Notes under the pieces: generated by a model | What the model was told of the DNA's origin: nothing | Seen by the model: the letters and a program-made list of their open reading frames with translations, nothing else | Database searches by the model: none | DNA from: Agelaius tricolor | Lineage: Eukaryota > Chordata > Aves > Passeriformes > Icteridae | Length of the DNA stretch: 64,000 nt | Assembly: GCA_023055355.1 (NCBI GenBank) | Contig: JALJCS010000004.1 | Location: forward strand, 33,846,244 to 33,910,243 | Direction: 5' to 3' | Program-made: the position numbers and the translations under genes | In this document: one piece after another, positions 33,001 to 44,460 of the stretch | Position numbering within the stretch: position 1 is the first letter of the stretch | Layout of the letters: every line of letters starts with the position of its first letter

Positions 33001-36000
33001 AAGAAATGTTTTACTGTGAGGGTGCTGAGGCTCTGGGACAGGTTGCTCAAAGAAGGTGCGAATGCCCCATCCCTGAAAGGGGATGTTCAAACTGTGCTTA
33101 AACTGTAAAGTTGTGAATGCCCCACCCCATGTTCACACCAGTCTGGATGGAGTCCTGGTCTAGTGGAAGGTGTCTCTGCCCATGGCAGGGGGGGTTGAAA
33201 CTAGATGGTCTTTAATAGTGCATTCCCACCAAAATCATTCTATGATTCTATTATTATTTTCATGTTTCAAGCAAGGGAAACTTGAGCAGAGAGGTTACAT
33301 TACTTGGGTACCCTTTGGGATGCTTGAAGAGCTCCACCACTCCTCAAAACGTCTGTTTACAGAGTGGTCTTTTCCACATAGGCTATTCGTTTGGAGAGTA
33401 TAACACACACTCAAACATGGGTGAAATTTTGAAAATTTTTTGAAAGAAAAGCTTTCCATTTTTGCTAACTCAAGCCTTCCATTTTGCTAACTCAAGTCCA
33501 GTCTAAGTGTAAATAATCATGCTAGAGAAGAAAAAAATGCTGTCAGGTATATCAAGTTTCTTATTTTTAAATAGAATTTGTAATTATGAAGAGCTTATAT
33601 TGCTAAAGCATGTAATTATTTCAGCTAGAGATTTTAACAGCCATCTGATCTCTTATGACTGCAGGAAAACACCAATTCAATTAGGCCTGCAAGGCTTATA
33701 AAGCCTACTAATACAATATTCTTCAAACAAACTATCTCCTCCCCTTTACTTCCCAAATCCCACAATCCTCAAATATTCTACCTGTAGGTTTAACAGAATA
33801 GAACCCAATAGCCTCTCCTTTTTTCCACATGATCTTAGCATAATGGTTGCTACCATGACAGAGAAATGGGATCTCATTTCTTTCCATTTCTTGTGTTCGA
33901 TAGATAATTCGATTTAGAACATAGAGAACAACTCTTTCTCCAACAGACTTCACCTAAAGGAACACAGAAAAACATTTCAGTAGATTGGTCAGTTTAGTTA
34001 ATACCCATACATGAGAGACCTTATTTAACACAGCTGCAGACAGATTTCAAGGGAAGGCTGTAAATGCTAAAGCAGGGTGACTCTCTGAGGTTTTTTATAA
34101 GGCAAGAAGATGCTCAGAAGTTGCAATACGTTAAATACAAATCACAACCACAGAGGATATTTCATGTCTTCAATATCACTCCCAATCCAATGTGTAAAAT
34201 CTGGGAGAAGGGCAGTGGAGTGAGAATATTATGATCTAACTCAAACCTATACTTGTCCTTAAACATTCACCAAACACAACAGCAGAACATCAGCCTCAGA
34301 ATTCCCAGGCTAGCAGGTAACTGAAGTCCTACAAAGGAGAAATGATGAGCCTCAGTGTGGAAGGACTTGGCACACTCAATCACTCCTGATAGAGTGGCAG
34401 GCAACAGGACATGATGCAGTGAAAAAACTTGTTACAACAGTTTCTGTGGCATGAAATAAGGAATTAAATATCCTTTTATCTATCCTACAGGGTTCCTTTT
34501 ATATATGAAATATGAGTTCACCACTGTTCTACTTATTGTGAAGGAAGGAGGAACCATGATCTGTTCCAATGCTTAGTCTCAGCTACCTCCCTTGTAAAAG
34601 ACTCAGCTTTCTTGATTTTCCTACCATTAAGAATTATGTGGAAAGCCAGGCTACATGCCAAACTCTCAAGAGAAAATTTTAAAAATCACAAAAATCAAAG
34701 ACAAATGCCCAGATTCCATGAGCAGATAAAAATTACACTCCTGGAAAAACACAGATTTCCAGTTTTAGAAATCTCGATGCTACACAGGGTTAAATAATGG
34801 TAAAGGTCAATGATGGGCAATAAAGCAGATACCAGGCAACTTACTTTTCCAAACTTCATGTATTGCCACTGCAAGCCACCAGCTCCAACTTGCTTCTGTC
34901 AACACATTCCTGACAGTATTTTTGGTTTACTAATCTCCTGATAAGATCAATAGGTACTTCTATGGTACAATGCACTATTCTACCAAGATGTTTCAACACA
35001 ACCAGATCACAATATTCTAAAGAATAAAGAAAATAAATGGTAACACAGCTAGCACCTAAGCTGTCTACATATGAAGCTGCTCTACAAAGGTCATGCTTGC
35101 TCAAGACTATTTCACACTGAAGTTCCTTTCCCCATTGTACCTATTCTTCTATTCCCTTGCAACAGCCCTCTCATTTCCAAATTAAATTAAAACATGTAAT
35201 ATCTTGCACACTATCTATTTGCCATTATCTTGGAGTATAGGATTAATTACTAGGTGAATGTTGGAGCGCTTTACCTGATGAAGCCCCTGTCTAGCAGGGA
35301 CAGATGTTCTCACAATGTCATCAATTGACCACCACTGGTCAGCAAGATACAGGGCTACAGCTTGAAAGAAACAAGGGAAATACAAAGTTAGTGATTCTTA
35401 CCATTCCAAAAGAATCATATTTCATTAAAGTTGCTAAATACCCTGGAATAACAATGTAGTAATCACATTAGGCATCTTCTAGAAGGCACTATATTAATGT
35501 AGCTCCTACTACCCTAGCACAACCAATGGGGCACGGTACACCCCACCCATGTAAATGCTCCCTAGTCCAAAACCTTTTTTGATTACTGAGACTAATAAAC
35601 ACTAGAGGGGTTTGGTTTGGTTGGGGTTTTTTTTTTGTGATGTTGTATACAGGAACCATTTTTCAAACATAAGCACTACCCTTCAACACTGTGCTCTAAC
35701 ATCTCTTTCCACTAAAAACTGCTTGTCAAGGTAAGTCTCACTTATACATGTATTTTACTATTGGGTAGCTAATAGATATTAGTATTGAAACTGTGCAAGT
35801 TTTAGGGAGTTAGATGAATGTAAAAGGCTGATAGCCATTTGAGCAGCAGTCAGGAAGAGTATGATATATAGGCATTTGTGGCATACTAGGCAATCATATA
35901 CATGGCATTAAATGGAAGAAGGAAATGTGGAGAGCTGGAAGAGGAGGAAGAAGGGAGGAAGAATGGGAGGAGAAAATCACAAAAACCATAATCTCAGCCA

Positions 36001-38093
36001 GAGCTATGCTAGGACTTCAAGCTAAAGACACATTTACACACAATTCTGATCAATCACTATTAATAAAGAGCATTTAAATTCATGTGCAAATTGATGGATT
36101 CTAAGAATGTTCAATAAATACCTTTTGGAGAGGTGAAGCATACATAAAGAGATCAAGAGATACATGTTGTACTATGGTCCAGACAAGCACCAAATTATTT
36201 TGCTACATATATTTTGAATTCAACAGGTCCAGTTCTGATCTGATTAGTGTGTGAAGTTCTAGCACTTGTGTATATAAATATACAACAAAAAATAATAGTA
36301 TGTGAACAAAAAGACAGGGAACAACAAATGTACAATGGAAAAGTTATGGGCTACAGTAGCATGAAATGAGCAAGGGCCTGGTTACACACATTTTCCACAA
36401 AAATAAAAAAGGCAACACAGAGATAAACTTCAAATGAAACCTGTGAGTGAGTCCCATGGTGCAAACAGTGCAAGAACTTTGTTTGTTTGCTCTTCACCAT
36501 AAAGAGGAACAAAGCCCACAGATGTCAAGGTAATAGGAACCTGCAAGAAGAATGTACAATAATACAGTAGACTTTTGCTAAAACAACAGTAATAAAATAC
36601 AGAGAGTTTATCAAGGTAAAAAAGAAGAATAATAAAAATCAAGTCCTTAACAGCTAGGTGTAAAAGACAAGCCTTTCTTAAGTCCTTTCTTTAGACACAT
36701 CTTCTACAAAGACAAACTGCATCTAAAGAGCTCTGACTCTCAAGCTGTGGCAGATTTAGCTACAGTAATTTGCACAGCTCTTTTCTGCTGACAGTTTGCA
36801 TTTGTGTGCACAACTGAAGTAAGGTGTGCAAGGAGCCAGCATTATGTTCCATTCAACAGTCCCAACTGTGCAAGCTGTCAAAGCCAACAGAAGAATGAGG
36901 CAGTCAGTCAGGCACTGAAACAAGCTGGCACAGCAAAACTGTGTTTGTTAACAAGTTCTAATGTGCTACAGTGGGAAGGCAAATTCAAAAGGGTTTTGTT
37001 CCCTGAAGTTATACACATGTTAGAAATTCTGAAGTTGCCTACTTGATATTCCTCCTCAGAAAAGAATATGAGAAGGGTCAAAAAATCTTCTTTTAAGGAA
37101 TCAAGTAACTCTGTGGAAATGCATTTTGATATTTAAATTCACATGCTTCTATTATTAAATTAATGTATACAAAACTTGACAGACATGAATGGTGTGGTAG
37201 ATAGACTTGCTTAACAATTTTAAGAAGATTATGACATACCATTGTCACAAATGAGGACATTAATACAAGCAATCATTTAGGCATACAGCACTTGTATAAA
37301 TATAGAAAAGTAGTCAAGATTCTGATTCTGCCAAGGAATCTGTGGCACTGACCTTTAGATCCCACAGAAAATCCTCTCAGTTCACTTACTTTTCATTAAA
37401 ACTATACACACTGCTGGTTTTATTGGTACTATTTCTAATAAAAGCATTTGTCTGGACAGAACCAACACTGACCAACTCATCACAAGGGATAAGTGCTTAA
37501 AACATAAGTGTTTAAAAGTGTCACAGCTATTCACTACTAGAGATTAGTAACAGCACAGGATATTTCAGATAAAGAAAAAAGAACCACCTTTTGAAATTAG
37601 TGAAGTTATTAATCAAAACTTGAACCCAAACATAAAGAACACTGAAGGACTGAGATACAAAAAAGAGCCAGTTAGCTTAAGTAAATCATGAACCCCTTAG
37701 TGATGACAGGTTTTTGAGAGTGCATGAGGTTGGGTTTTTTTAGGTTTTTTAAAATTGCTCATTATATACAGATCCATTGCCTAGCAGCAGCAGACAATAA
37801 CTGAAACCCAGATTTAAACCCAGTTACAGAGTGAAAAAAATTTGAATTTGGAAAATATGAAAGCTTTGATAAAATAATTCTGAAATTCAATAGGACTGGA
37901 TATCCTAAATTTTAGATCTATTAAGAACACCAGTACTACAGTATTTGCTGGTTTTTACCTTGCGGTGGTCTGGCAGAGAAAAGAATTCAGGAGAGTTTGG
38001 ATTCCCCCACCGAAGGTCAAAGAGGTAGTCCTCTGCTGAGTTCTCCAAGTCCTCATGACTGTAATTGTTCAATATATCCACAGGGAATGACAT
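17532..38093 (-). CDS. FAM169A: FAM169A, soluble lamin-associated protein (SLAP75), 12 coding exons
   Basis: The coding exons, in transcript order, are 38093-37959, 36540-36441, 35360-35275, 33953-33782, 31874-31695, 30262-30134, 25737-25628, 22719-22665, 22331-22193, 20061-19896, 19033-18827 and 18065-17532. All phases agree and the joined frame is 670 codons plus stop, about the length I recall for human FAM169A. The N-terminal third (about residues 1-265) is globular and acetyltransferase-like, with FVRKKHRGKDSGL at 185-197 where GNAT proteins have the acetyl-CoA loop. The remainder is acidic, Ser/Glu-rich and probably disordered, ending in a basic stretch (RRNLRRKAKGYKG). The mammalian protein is reported to associate with nuclear lamins; its enzymatic activity is not established. 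Identity rests on family recognition; boundaries come from splice signals and phase. Confidence 0.93.
18827..19033 (-). CDS. FAM169A: FAM169A exon 12
   Basis: A 207-nt exon (69 codons) after a T-rich tract and AG, encoding EMPSEPLNGEVAEETGK and ending EDTESEK before GTGAGA. It starts and ends in phase 0, so skipping it would keep the frame. Confidence 0.88.
19896..20061 (-). CDS. FAM169A: FAM169A exon 11
   Basis: A 166-nt exon after CCTACAG, encoding SELLSHTSESSEDLVEV and VEKDEEIIVENEDQSVLEA, ending EMHVSPSEKQSEME before GTGAGC. Highly acidic, in phase with its neighbours. Confidence 0.88.
20202..20240. repeat. Small A/T-rich duplication in FAM169A intron 11
   Basis: TCCTCACTAGGAAAAAA occurs twice in tandem, with A8T6 between the copies that could fold back on itself. 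It is a local slippage product. Confidence 0.5.
22193..22331 (-). CDS. FAM169A: FAM169A exon 10
   Basis: A 139-nt exon after TTCTAAG, encoding PNTTHASIWTRSSHLKRQR and ETSQQDEENALQLPKS, ending AG before GTACCA. It contains a basic patch (LKRQRQNKNR) within an otherwise acidic tail, a possible nuclear-localisation element. Confidence 0.85.
22665..22719 (-). CDS. FAM169A: FAM169A exon 9
   Basis: A 55-nt exon between CCACAG and GTAAAAAC, encoding ADSQKGKESTDVHASTSE plus one base. Short, acidic and serine-rich. It is supported by splice sites and phase on both sides. Confidence 0.85.
23632..24227 (+). mobile_element. Solo LTR, avian ERVL-like
   Basis: A 596-bp LTR in FAM169A intron 8, antisense to the gene. 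It begins TGTGGTGTGGCAG and ends AAACCAAGACA (TG...CA ends). TATAAT at 23813-23818 and AGTAAA at 24076-24081, with T-rich sequence before the latter, set the + orientation. The 5-base flanks AGAGG and AGTAG agree at three positions, an eroded target duplication. No internal retroviral sequence adjoins, so it is a solo LTR. Short reading frames inside it are not genes. Confidence 0.75.
25371..25475. repeat. (CAAAA)n-like simple repeat
   Basis: About 105 bases of interrupted CAAAA/CAAA units in FAM169A intron 8. The open frames across it on both strands are artefacts of this composition. Confidence 0.85.
25628..25737 (-). CDS. FAM169A: FAM169A exon 8
   Basis: An exon of 110 nt after TTCACAG, encoding AETSKKENKSLQAEDNF, CQSAVSEAGGPRTE and VETQLS. 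Two donors keep the phase: AGT|GTAGGT at 25628 and GAG|GTAGAA at 25646. I use 25628 because the extra VETQLS resembles the family at this point and gives the 670-codon total. The provirus begins 63 bases upstream of the exon. Confidence 0.75.
25801..26333 (+). repeat. 5' LTR of the ERVL-like provirus
   Basis: It aligns by eye with 29433-29988: the shared words include GATAGAGTTA/GATAGAATTA, the CACAAGAAG(C/A)TGGGA block, GTACATAAACTGGG (TATA region), ATTAAACTGTTCTT (poly(A) region) and ACTTAGTTGC near the end. An 18-base word (GGATAGAGTTACTTT...) is duplicated near 25829-25864. The right edge is blurred. Confidence 0.75.
27700..28870 (+). pseudogene. ERVL-like pol remnant (RNase H and integrase)
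   Basis: Short coding-like stretches in changing frames resemble retroviral pol: AEVKAIQLAL near 27766, then IIKDKMQIIGGH near 28150, and the integrase core start GQIDYITLPQ near 28326. A later stretch near 28765-28800 has the form of a retroviral integrase C-terminal region (REITVWVIPASGKGK-like, broken). There are many stops and frame changes. It is dead. Confidence 0.65.
29433..29988 (+). repeat. 3' LTR of the ERVL-like provirus
   Basis: The copy begins near 29433, where CATCCCACTTTCAG corresponds to TGTCCTGCTTTCAG of the 5' LTR, and ends at 29988 with ACA. It holds TACATAAACTGGGG near 29692 and ATTAAACTGTTCTTATCTC near 29855. An A/G-rich stretch just before 29433 is consistent with a polypurine tract. 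Confidence 0.75.
30134..30262 (-). CDS. FAM169A: FAM169A exon 7
   Basis: A 129-nt exon after TTTGCTCAG, encoding (A)CKQYLEKYPGDKNLLWQVE, GGGDWFQRKSIMSIV and ending EIA plus one base before GTATGG. A second AG eight bases further in would break the phase with the GC donor of exon 6, so the first acceptor is used. Its 5' splice site lies 145 bases from the ERVL-like provirus. Confidence 0.92.
31695..31874 (-). CDS. FAM169A: FAM169A exon 6 (acetyltransferase-like core, GC donor)
   Basis: A 180-nt exon after the acceptor CTGATTATTTCAG, encoding GSVCISLPHQKYKLPVLD, TMFVRKKHRGKDSGL and MLEDFVDSFTEE, and ending FMYT plus one base. The donor is ACAG|GCAAGC, that is GC instead of GT. No GT donor nearby keeps the frame, while the GC donor joins exon 7 exactly. 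Confidence 0.88.
32790..33256 (+). mobile_element. CR1 LINE fragment in FAM169A intron 5
   Basis: A + strand CR1 3' portion antisense to the gene. It contains GGGCTGTTCAGCCTGGAGAA, GGTAGATTTAGATTGGATAT and TTACTGTGAGGGTGCTGAGG, and ends in the CR1 tail repeat ATTCTATGATTCTATT near 33238-33253. No open frame of note. Confidence 0.9.
33782..33953 (-). CDS. FAM169A: FAM169A exon 5
   Basis: A 172-nt exon after CCTTTAG, encoding VKSVGERVVLYVLNRIIYR, EIPFLCHGSNHYAKIMW and KKGEAIGFYSVKPT. It ends one base into a Gly codon at ACAG|GTAGAA. The following reading frame remains open into the intron, but the splice at 33782 is required to keep the phase of exon 6. Confidence 0.92.
35275..35360 (-). CDS. 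FAM169A: FAM169A exon 4
   Basis: An 86-nt exon after TTTCAAG, encoding VALYLADQWWSIDDIV and ending GLHQ before GTAAAG. The phase joins both neighbours. The double Trp in DQWWSIDD is a good family marker. Confidence 0.9.
36441..36540 (-). CDS. FAM169A: FAM169A exon 3
   Basis: A 100-nt exon between TTGCAG and GTTTCATTTG, encoding VPITLTSVGFVPLYG and NKVLALFAPWDSLT. It starts in phase 0 and leaves one base (G) for the next exon. The donor is G|GTTTCA, which is weak at positions +4 to +6. Confidence 0.9.
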
Positions 38094-38096
38094 GCT
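37959..38096 (-). CDS. FAM169A: FAM169A exon 2 (first coding exon)
   Basis: The acceptor CTCAAG is followed by three bases and ATG at 38091-38093. The frame begins MSFPVDILNNYSHEDLENSA and ends at CAC CGC AAG before GTAAAA (45 codons, phase 0). This ATG is chosen because it matches the family N-terminus; an upstream in-frame ATG would lie in the intron. A tandem duplication sits 66-115 bases upstream of the acceptor. Confidence 0.92.
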
Positions 38097-38161
38097 CTTG
38101 AGAAATAAAGCAACATTATTAATGTGGGTGCTTTGAGAGATACAATGTAGATGTAAATAAG

Positions 38162-38209
38162 ACTGTTGAACACCCACACTGCTGTTGAACACCCACACTC
38201 TGCTGTTGA
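38162..38209. repeat. Tandem duplication upstream of FAM169A exon 2
   Basis: CTGTTGAACACCCACACT occurs twice (units of about 21 bases) followed by a partial third copy. It lies in the 3' part of intron 1, 66-113 bases from the acceptor of exon 2. Confidence 0.7.
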
Positions 38210-39473
38210 CTCTATATCCATGACAGAAAAGAGAAATGTTCCAGCATTTACAATTAATTAGGAAGGTGACCAGTAAGACCCAGTCTGTAAAATAATCAAA
38301 TCTGTGCTCATAAGCAGAAAAGAATGAGATTAGCCTATCCCCCTAGACCTCATTTGTGGCAGACTTCCAACATACAAGCCTCATGTTTGTTGCACAAGTA
38401 CATGCTGCTTCGAGGTGGCAGACTTGGTTCTATCTCCCTCCCAGATGATGTTTATGATGTCACCAGTCACGTTATAACTAGGTGGTAAAAAAAAGTAAAC
38501 CACCCAGATGACAACAAGATGGAGTTAATTTGAGACTTTGCATTTAAATCCATCTCTGAAGAAACCAAAACATTGTTCAGGGTTTTTCCACATCAACTGG
38601 CCAGTTAGTGTTCTTAACAGATGGTTGTTTCCAAAAGCATTTCAGCTGTGAACAGAAACTTACACAAGCTCATTAAAAACAAGAGCCCACAACAGACTAA
38701 AGAGACACTTAAAGGAGGTGACGAGACAAGACTACAACACTGAAGCCAAACCTTAGTGGCAATAACTCCTTAAAAGCTCTTAGATTCAGATTTTCCTTGT
38801 CAAAACAGTGTGAAATTAAAATGAGCAAGAGCTCCTGGAATCCACAGTGTGGTCTTCAGGTAAGGTTCTTCCAGCTCTATATACAGAAAGATATTCCACA
38901 GCTGCTTTAAAGATATGACTCAATCTCAGAAGCATGAACAAACACAAAAACAAGTTCATGAGAACCTACTCCAGTGTTCTGGAGGAACACAGGGATATTA
39001 CTCTGTCTTTCTCAGTTCCCATGAACCCACCACACAAGTTTCTGAACACAAAAGTTTTCATACAAGTTTTATGATTCCTAGTCTTCACTATGGAGGCTTA
39101 TTTTTCGATTTTATTTTAAACCTTAATGTGCAATGATTTTTTTTTCCTCTTTACCTTCAGTCCCCCTATTTAATCCATCATTCATTATTCTACTGACACA
39201 GGTGAATCAAGGGTGAAAAAACATCTTATTCTGACTCAATCTCTAGAAATTAAGTGTACATTTTGAAGGCTTTTAAACAGCAATAATATGCTACTACTAA
39301 GTTGATTGGAGAGAAGAGGCTGCTCCTTCTACAGAAGAGATTTTTGTCCCCTGTTAAAATGGAACTTGGACATGACTTCATCGGCATCTACAACGGCTGC
39401 CCTTAACACTGTTGCTGATGAAAACACTAATGTTCTCCATGAATGCTATTGTTCAGATATACACATGCATTCC

Positions 39474-40003
39474 TCAGAGCCATTTCCTTTCAAATTCAGG
39501 TAACTCCTTCTCCTCAACTGTTATTTGCATTTTCTCCCGCCTTGCTCTCCAGTCTCTCACATTCCTTCTATTATTGCCCACTGACCCTATCAGATACTTT
39601 GCTGCATCTTGTAATTCTCCACCTGTTTCTTCCCATGTTTTCAGGGCTACCCTTGCCCCCTTGCCGTTGCTAACAATCAACTCGTTTGGCTCCTCCTGTT
39701 TGCAAGCAGACTGATTTCCAGAGCCAAAGGTGAGGGGTGCATGCCTTTGAGTGCAGCAGCAATGCACAGCAGATGAAGGAGCTGCTGTCAGGGGCTGCTG
39801 TGAAATTCACCCACCACCAGCCTCCATTTCTCTGGCAGATATGGCTTGCCTGCGGATATGACAGTTCTCAAACACACCAGCAATACTGCACAGACTATGC
39901 CGATAAGCATGTTGCAAGACAAAACAAGGAGGAGCATAAGATCACACGAGACTACTTCTACAAGAGGATGAGGTTTTGCCACCATATTAACTGCAACAGA
40001 CAA
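39474..40003 (-). other. Unidentified ORF pair in FAM169A intron 1
   Basis: Two consecutive minus-strand frames. The first (40003-39788, 71 codons) has a hydrophobic segment of membrane-span length (LMLLLVLSCNMLIGIVCAV). The second (39767-39474, 97 codons) is hydrophilic and charged (NGKGARVALKTWEETGG, RRNVRDWRARREKMQ). I do not recognise either. They may be a fragment of an old element or chance frames in a patch of higher G+C. No promoter or splice evidence was found. Confidence 0.25.
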
Positions 40004-41336
40004 GGTAAATTCAGCTGTGAAGGAATACAGCTATATGAAAAACACAAAATATTATTTTCTGTATGCTGGCAGAAAAGGTAACCCCCCTCTATTACTAAAC
40101 AAATACCTAAGTGCTTAGATAACTTTGCTATTAACAAAGAAATTGAGCTGAGGTTCCATTACTGCATGGCAAACAGACAAACAAGCCAGAAGCTACAACT
40201 TTAAGCCTCTAGGTAATAATTCCTGACATTTTTTTGGAATAAAACAATGAAGGACCAAAGCAGAAAACATGCAATAAGAAATTCAATAGATTATCTGAGT
40301 TCCAACCACTACACCACTACAAAAATAAAAGCAGCAACCATATCTTTGCTTAAAAACAAAAAAGGCTAATTACTGCATTCATTAAACTACCCTCAAAATC
40401 ACTCAGAGACCTCTTTTCTGTTTGCTATTTGGGCTACCTAATTTCTCATGGCATACTTAGATTTTATTTACTCTCAACTCCCAGCAGTCACTTTTGACTT
40501 TCCCTTTACAGCATTTACAGAGAACATTTATGTTATGCAAAAGAAAGCAATACAGAGAAATTTTCAAGACTAAACTGAGGAAAACCTAGTCAGCATCCCT
40601 TCTAAATAAACATTAATCTTTTTTACCACACAGCAGGTTAGATATGTAAAGTCACAAACTCTCATACACTTGCTTGATGTGTTTTGTCTCTGTGCAGAAG
40701 AGGTCAGAAATAGTTCACATTTAAGTTCACTACATCCCTGAAGAAATCAGTAACTGTTCACAAAGCTATCAAGTTATAATAAAAGCATTAAACAAGTGAT
40801 GAAAGAAGAATGGTCCATGGCAATCTACAGCAGAGCATAAGGAATTAGATCACAATACAAAATGCAAGCATCTCAAATTTGAAATGCAAAATAACCTACC
40901 AAAGACAAATGAAATGCTTTCCAACAGCAATGAATTAATATTAGTCCCTCATTAAAACACAGTTGGTTTGACAGTATGTATGTTGAACAAAGTAAAAATA
41001 CAGATGGCTCCATATCTAGCCAGTCTCAAGTAAAACAGGAGAGAGAAAAAGGACTGGAGAAAACCACTTTTCAGTTTTTTTTGACTACAGCATTAACACA
41101 TTTTTGTTGCAGAGGCAGCAGGAACAGCACAGGTCTCTACCATGCAGTTCCTCATGCCCCTTGTTGCTCTAAACCTCCATGCACTGCACAACTGTAAAAC
41201 TGTCAGGTCAGATCTTTGTCACACATAGCACGACCATGCTCTGCTCATGGGGTAACCTTCCAATTGGTTAGCACACAGTCAGGCTGACTGAGCACATGCA
41301 GTGTAGCCCTAAGCAACCAAATTCATCATGAGTACA

Positions 41337-41376
41337 TAATATGCTTTTATGTACATTTGTACATAAAAGCATATTA
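41337..41376. repeat. Perfect 19-bp inverted repeat
   Basis: The arm TAATATGCTTTTATGTACA (41337-41355) is followed by TT and then its exact reverse complement (41358-41376). The structure could form a stable hairpin or cruciform in FAM169A intron 1. Confidence 0.9.
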
Positions 41377-44300
41377 GAAGAATGTGTTTGGAGGGGAAGG
41401 AAGAAAATTAATTTTATTTTTTAAATGAGACAACTTGAGCATTTCATTTTTCAAGTGAAAGAAAATAAATCTTACACTCTTCAAAAATGTAACATTGAAC
41501 AAAATAATATTAATGATTTTGTATCATAAATTCACATGAAAAATATTTGCTTTAATGTGGAATCATATGACTTTCACCCTTGTCAGCATTATGCAAGCTA
41601 TTACACGAGGAATGGCACGTCCTTTTTTAGGAACAGCTGCAGCACCAGAGGGTAACAGATCAATTCATGGAATGCCAACAAAAACCACATTTAACAGGAT
41701 GAGTGAACACATTCCTGTGCAACACAGGCACTTTATTCACAAACTCTTTATTACTATTAGTACTATGGTAAAGAAAAGCCATGGAATAAGTGAGCAACAT
41801 TGGAAATAAGTTTAATTATAAATTATATCTACAACTCCTATTTCATCTCAGAGTGCCTGAGAGGTGCACAGTACACACAGCTTCCAGCTTACATGTGGAT
41901 TTGAGCAGGAATCAAGAGATCTATTCATCTCCTTGCAGTTCCTCAATAATGAATGACACAAAATTGCAGAAGGATAATAACCCAAAAGCTATGTTATTTC
42001 TTACAGTATGTCAGAGGGCTTAAATACAGCTTAAAACTGGGTTTGGGTGCCTTTAACTCAGGGGAAATGGAGTTAGGCTAACAGATTAGGATTTAGAAAA
42101 ATTTCCAGCTGTAGCAGACTTAATGTTATGTGACACAGACATGTTATGTGATCTGCCTGAACTCCTCTACAAAACACAAATAATCATTACCTCAGAGGGA
42201 CCAGCGTGAGAAATACTTTACCGAGATCATGAGATACTTGAACATTGTATCAAAACTTGACAAGTACAAATACATAGTTACTTACACTGCACAGCTTACC
42301 TGAACAACTTATTCTCCTTGAAAAAATAAAATAATAATTAAAAAAAAATATAAAAAAATCATCCAAGACCTTTTCAAGATAAGATAATAATTGGGACAAA
42401 TAATCATGCAGGTGAACAATCTTCAGGTTTAAATTTGTTTTTAATAATAAATAATTAAAATTTAAGTAGTTGTTTGGGGCTTTTTTAAATAGTGATTTGC
42501 AGTTTGGAGAACAGGTGCCAGGGTGCTCAAGCCATAACCTGCAAAATTTCCTGCTAAACCAGGAAAACCAACTTAGACCCAGCCTGCAGGATACAAATAC
42601 AAGTCCAGTCCTGTGATGAAGCACCGGCTCACTCACACAAAAAGTAACCTGCAGTAATGTCTGACCCACGCTTTGATTGATTTCAATGAGTGCAGAAGCA
42701 TCGGATGACCAAATCCCTCAATGACTGCCATGCATTTCGAATGAATCATCACACACCTTAAACCAAGTTCTGCTTTAAAAATATAATCCATGATCCTACC
42801 ACAACCTCCCAGCCTAGCTGTGAGCTACACCTGGGCTCACATCATGGGAAGAGACATAAAAACCAAACTAAACAGATATATATGCCCACACATACACCAG
42901 TTCCAGACAAAGCCAAGACAGGACTGCAGAAGTCCCAGGCAAGGCTCCAGGCCCAGACTGACGATGCACCAAAGCCGCAACAACCTTGATCAGAGCAGCA
43001 GGAGCATCATTTCCATTTTGCTTTGTTTGTTTCCTACCTTGCAGCATCCAGTTGCTGGTCTGGTGAAAGCTGTGAAACTACATAAAGGTTGTAAGAAAAT
43101 CTAAGATTTTTTAAAAGTAGTCTTTTCAGTCTTCTGGCTTCAACTACAAAACAAAACCATCACATCTGCTACTAGAGTTGTTAAGCTTATCAGTTATTCT
43201 ATTAACAGATAAATTACATAAATGTTTCTTTGCTTTTACTACCAGCTGTTATATACACACACCATTTTAATGTTGTTTCTTCTTTGTTCAACAACAAATA
43301 CTTTAAACTGAGATAAGTTGTTTTAAAGTAATTTTTTTTTATTTCTATAAATAGAGTCTCTGAAATACTTATGTTTAAAAGTTCATAATTTTCTATTATA
43401 AAAATAAGTAAATTTTAAACCTGTGCTAAGATAATTAGTCATTTAAGTATGTCTAAGAGAGTACGTAGTTGGTTTATCATGAGCCAACATAATTGAAATA
43501 CATAGAGAAAACCTGTCTCATAATTACCTATTTAGACCACTATTGTAACACAGATTTTGAGTTTTATAAACATTCCCATTTCTTAAAACTCTATTAATTT
43601 TAATCTGTAATGTTATGTACATTGGCTGTAGGAAAAGGAACACATTTTAGGGAAGAGGTGTTAAAATTTTAAACAACAGAATTTTTATTAGGATTTCTTG
43701 AAAACTGCACCAGCTTGAAGCAGCAACAATAATACACTGATCTGCCACATTGAATAGACAACTCAAGTCTTTCTCACTCAAATAACTACTTATTTAGAGG
43801 TAGGTTTTCTTGGGGTTTAAATCACAAATTTGGGGGTTGGACAACAAGTCTTCAAACCATGATCCACACATTAGCACTAAGGCATATTTCCCTGCAGTAT
43901 AGCTTTTTTTCACATTTTTTGAGAATATAAGCTAATAAATACAAGTTCTTGACAGTTCAGATAGTTTTGCACTGGTTTCTTTTTTTTTTTTCTTTAAAGA
44001 CAAAATAAGATTTTTTTGGTTTTTTGTTTGGTTTATAGTAACATAAACCCCAAACAGTATCTATTCATACCCAGCAAAATCACATATTGAAAGTTCTTAA
44101 GGAAACACACGGCAGTGTCTAGAAATTGCTGTCAACATCAACCAGGATCTCTGGATTAATATGCCAGCCACATTACCCATAATCTCCCTGAAGCAGCTTA
44201 TGCAACTCTGGTTTTCTATCAGACACACAAATCAAAGCTGTTGATCTGAACACAAATAAACAAACAAAAAGAGCAAATCCTTTCCATTCATCAATTAGCC

Positions 44301-44460
44301 ACACAATGTAACTTACATGTGTAGCACAGAATTATGAAATCTACATACAGGACTCAATTCCCCAGCAAGAATTATTGTCAGAAGTTCTAAGTGCTGGGCT
44401 TGAGCACTTTCTTGTCAGATGAAACATGAACAAGGACAGAAAGAGGAAGAGTCCTCCACA

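Noticed and set aside
42250..42669. 139-codon minus-strand frame
   Set aside because: Low-complexity Phe/Leu/Lys/Asn content from AT-rich intron sequence, with no splice support or recognisable domain.
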